Shown here: one piece after another, positions 61,065 through 64,000 of the stretch
Position numbering within the stretch: the first letter of the stretch is position 1
Layout of the letters: every line of letters begins with the position of its first letter
Source of the DNA: Adiantum capillus-veneris
Lineage: Eukaryota; Streptophyta; Polypodiopsida; Polypodiales; Pteridaceae
Direction: 5' to 3'
Assembly (NCBI GenBank): GCA_014529385.2
Contig: CM043958.1
Coordinates: forward strand, 144,940,234-145,004,233
Length of the DNA stretch: 64,000 nucleotides
Position numbers and translations under genes: made by a program
The notes under the pieces: model-generated
Database searches by the model: none
What the model was told of the DNA's origin: nothing
What the model saw: only the letters and a program-made list of their open reading frames with translations

Positions 61065-61442
61065 TTGGTGGTTGAGACGATAGATAGTAGTCTATTGTGT
61101 TGTGGACTCTCTGCTAAGCTCGCAGTGAGAAGCTCTCCAAACACCCACCCCTTTTATGAGTATCTCAACATCCATAATTACATGAAGCATGATGAGCATC
61201 TACAATCTGGGCAACGTTCTCTCTGTAGCATCAGCCACTACACCTCAGAAGAAGAGGCCGAGGTCACAAGTCATGAAGGTGAAGAGTGCATGAAGATCCC
61301 AAAAGGGATTGTGCCGGTGCTTCTAGGGCCCGATTATTGCACCTTCCCTATTAGCATATCCTTTGTCGGTGTAGTTGTTGGAGATGTCTTCCCAAGAGTT
61401 TGGATACACGAAATACAGGGGCCCTCTATAACTACCTTTTGA
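61065..61442 (+). other. Unassigned ORF, 125 codons
   Basis: A fairly complex frame (SEEEAEVTSHEGEECMKIPK, then hydrophobic ISISFVGVVVGDVF) beginning just after a (GA)n tract at 61013-61046. It has no recognised domain and may be chance or a captured exon. (GA)n tracts follow at 61592-61662 and (GT)n at 61820-61866. Confidence 0.25.
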
Positions 61443-61588
61443 TGCTCATCATTTTGAGGAGTTGCTTGATCCACTAAGCAATGGAGAGGTTTCTCTCGGC
61501 CCCCTTCTACCCTACAATCCAGATCTAAGCCTCTCTTGAGTGGTGCCCATTGCCAACCACCCACGTGAGTCTACCTCTAATCTGCCTG

Positions 61589-61665
<77 letters not shown>

Positions 61666-61816
61666 CACTACAGTGTTCACAAAAAATTATTTTAGCAATC
61701 ATTTCCTTTTTATCCATTTTCGAAGAGAAAAATGTGAAAATTAAAGCAAAATTCTAACCAAATTAAAATACTATTTCCTTTAAAATCTAGGCGAGACGAA
61801 GAGAGACTCGATTGGC

Positions 61817-61864
<48 letters not shown>

Positions 61865-61868
<4 letters not shown>

Positions 61869-62230
61869 CTTCTCAGTAATAAGAGTCCATTATTTTCTTG
61901 GGCAAATTATCGAATCTTTATTCTTTTGTGACAATTAAGATCCGTTTTTGAGTTCTTAGCATGTAATTTGTGACAAATTATCTCCAAAAAAAAAAAAGGC
62001 AATCATGTCTAAAAATAGTGAAGCAATTAATCTCCAAAGCCTACATAACCAACACAAATTCTAGTTTTAGCATCTTGTACACTGATAGACGATCAGCCTT
62101 CTTATGGAAAGCTACAATTTTTATGTATCTCTGGAGATATTTAATCTCGTAACCACGGGTCTTTTGGGAAATTTTTGAAGGGCATTTTGGGAATTTATGA
62201 CAAAATATTGAGGGTATTTTACGAATTTTT
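61865..62230 (+). repeat. Dispersed repeat, copy 2
   Basis: Matches 59371-59665. Beyond it (62098-62220) it also matches 54221-54345. It begins exactly where a (GT)n tract ends. Confidence 0.9.
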
Positions 62231-62443
62231 GAAATTTGAGGGGTGGTTTGGAAATTTTCACAAATTAGAGGGTAATTTTTCCTATTTTCTTTCATGGCAT
62301 TGTCGACGATAAAGGAGGAGATGCACAATGGCAACCAAATGATATCCGCTTCAGCCATGCATTGCTGTTGTGCCCTTGGCCCTGTTTTGAGGCTGTTGAC
62401 CCACTAGAGTCTGGTCCCTCTATGGCTCGAAAATGAAATCTCT

Positions 62444-62930
<487 letters not shown>

Positions 62931-63247
62931 CAAAGCTAGAGCTAGGGTTAGAAACTGCTTGACTGATGGAGCAAACCCGCCATCTCTGATGGTGAAATCA
63001 ACATTTGCTGGAGTGGGGGGAGAAGGTCGAAGCCATTGTTGCTTGAGAAGAAAAGCGGGTTCGTCTACGTGGTCTGCAGGAGAGGAGGTGATATCATAGA
63101 TGCGTTGTCTTGCATTGTAAAGCTGGTAAAGGAAGACGGTTGCTGCTGTATGGTGGGATATGGTGATGCACTCTTCGAAGGTGGAGCCGTCTGCTGCTTG
63201 AAACCACGGCGACTCCCTCAGCTTCTTCTGCACCTTCCTCGACACAG

Positions 63248-63300
<53 letters not shown>
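62931..63300. other. Unassigned coding-like stretch, both strands open
   Basis: The sense frame (63036-63300) contains LLEKKSGFVYVVCRRGGDII, faintly like plant DUF674 proteins (Leu-x-Lys-x4-V-x-(Y/F)-A-E-x-G-x-D). The antisense frame 62766-63245 is also open, including SPWFQAADGSTFEECITISH. Neither can be assigned. (CT)n lies at 63249-63300. Confidence 0.25.
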
Positions 63301-63301
<1 letters not shown>

Positions 63302-63516
63302 ACGGCTAGCCTTGGGAGTGGTTACAACTGGCTCGTGCACGTTAGTCAAGTCATGGAGGAGGCTACTGCACATCAGAAACAGAGCCATGGTACTATGGTA
63401 GGGACTATGCATGGGAGTGGCTCACTGGCTAGCAACTACACGCGGGATAATTCAATCTCTCTCTATAGTATGATTGCCTCTGTGACTTCAATCAATAGCA
63501 CTGAGCAGGCCTTTAT

Positions 63517-63559
<43 letters not shown>

Positions 63560-63848
63560 AAAGGCGTCGAACTCAGCAACTTTAGCCACGTGGGGGGGGG
63601 GATCCCTCCCTCTTTTATTATAGTATAAATTTTCAAATGGTATCCAATGAGATACCCCTTAATGAAGCGGTTTGGCACACCTATTTTGAACTAGGAATTC
63701 TTTTTTGGTCATAAAAAAGCTATTCTCGTACTTGCAATTAAATGGATCACAACGTTTTTCTTGCACAATTAAAGATGATAATTTCCATGTACCAAACCAA
63801 ACCTTGATCTAAATAAATAAAACTTCTAGGTACCAAGGAGGAAATAGC
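63301..63848. other. No gene seen; (CT)n at 63519-63556
   Basis: A 97-codon frame at 63335-63628 spans the microsatellite and is unlikely to be real. The rest is AT-rich. Confidence 0.4.
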
Positions 63849-64000
63849 TTTTTTTTTTGGTTCACATTGGTGAGTGACATTATATTGAGTATATCAAAAA
63901 ATTACACGCCAAGCCTTGCTCTCTCAATCCAAGCCCGGGCAACCATAGGACCATAGAGATGTAATAGAGAGCACTGAACTCACAAAACAAATCCAAATAG
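63849..64000 (-). mobile_element. Antisense LINE-like 3' tail, fourth, diverged copy
   Basis: The T10 run at 63849-63858 is followed by TTCACATTGGTGAGTGA, ATTATATTGAGTATATCAAA and AATTACACGCCAAGCC, parallel to the copies at 55.85, 56.99 and 57.32 kb. It runs to the window edge. Confidence 0.55.

Noticed and set aside
63036-63300. DUF674-like protein
   Set aside because: Only a faint motif match over about 20 residues, and the frame runs into a CT tract. Not enough to name it.

Overview
The window looks like transposon-dominated nuclear DNA of a land plant. I favour a seed-free plant with a large genome such as a fern, but this is inference. The basis is: many nested plant-type retrotransposons, very long (CT)n/(GT)n tracts, shattered PLS-class PPR repeats, and DNA-transposon families without an obvious seed-plant counterpart. 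I see no intact host gene, and no rRNA, tRNA gene or CRISPR array. Almost every reading frame is broken by stops or frameshifts.

Layout. 0-7.5 kb: a broken transposon-type ORF, an antisense Ty3/gypsy AP-RT-RNase H fragment, and gag-like debris. 7.5-10.6 kb: an antisense MULE-like transposase remnant ending in a SWIM zinc finger. 10.8-11.9 kb: a GC-rich (CA/GT)n block of inverted repeats and hairpins. 12.2-13 kb: unknown broken ORFs. 16.2 kb: a copia gag start. 16.4-19.2 kb: two copies of a microsatellite-flanked block.

19.3-40.3 kb is the main structure: one Tat-like Ty3/gypsy element with both LTRs (19332-21247 and 37617-40338), gag, protease, RT, two RNase H domains and integrase. Its protease gene is split by a 9.6-kb DNA transposon (23837-33444) with 34-bp perfect terminal inverted repeats; the protease reading frame resumes across the insertion. 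That transposon carries two convergent genes: an antisense transposase with one premature stop, and a sense FCP1/NIF-phosphatase-like gene with a coiled coil and a RING-like cluster. Each gene has a large intron filled with a different array built on a short palindrome (TGCTAATTAGCA or TGCTAACTAGCA).

43-49.5 kb: a second gypsy element (candidate 5' LTR, tRNA-iMet-like PBS, gag to integrase) that runs in frame into the 3' end of a LINE. 50.1-52.5 kb: a gene remnant resembling a cut-and-paste transposase of a family I cannot name. 52.9-54.06 kb: the most unusual item, an ORF whose C-terminus is a recognisable but very divergent histone H3 fold behind a long charged non-H3 N-terminus, interrupted by four stops. 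54-64 kb: microsatellites, LINE 3' tails, one tRNA-derived SINE, PPR fragments on both strands, and a 40-nt motif found in direct and inverted copies.

What works together: only the transposon pieces do. The LTRs supply promoters for the gypsy gag-pol, and the TIRs, transposase and FCP1-like passenger form one two-gene element.
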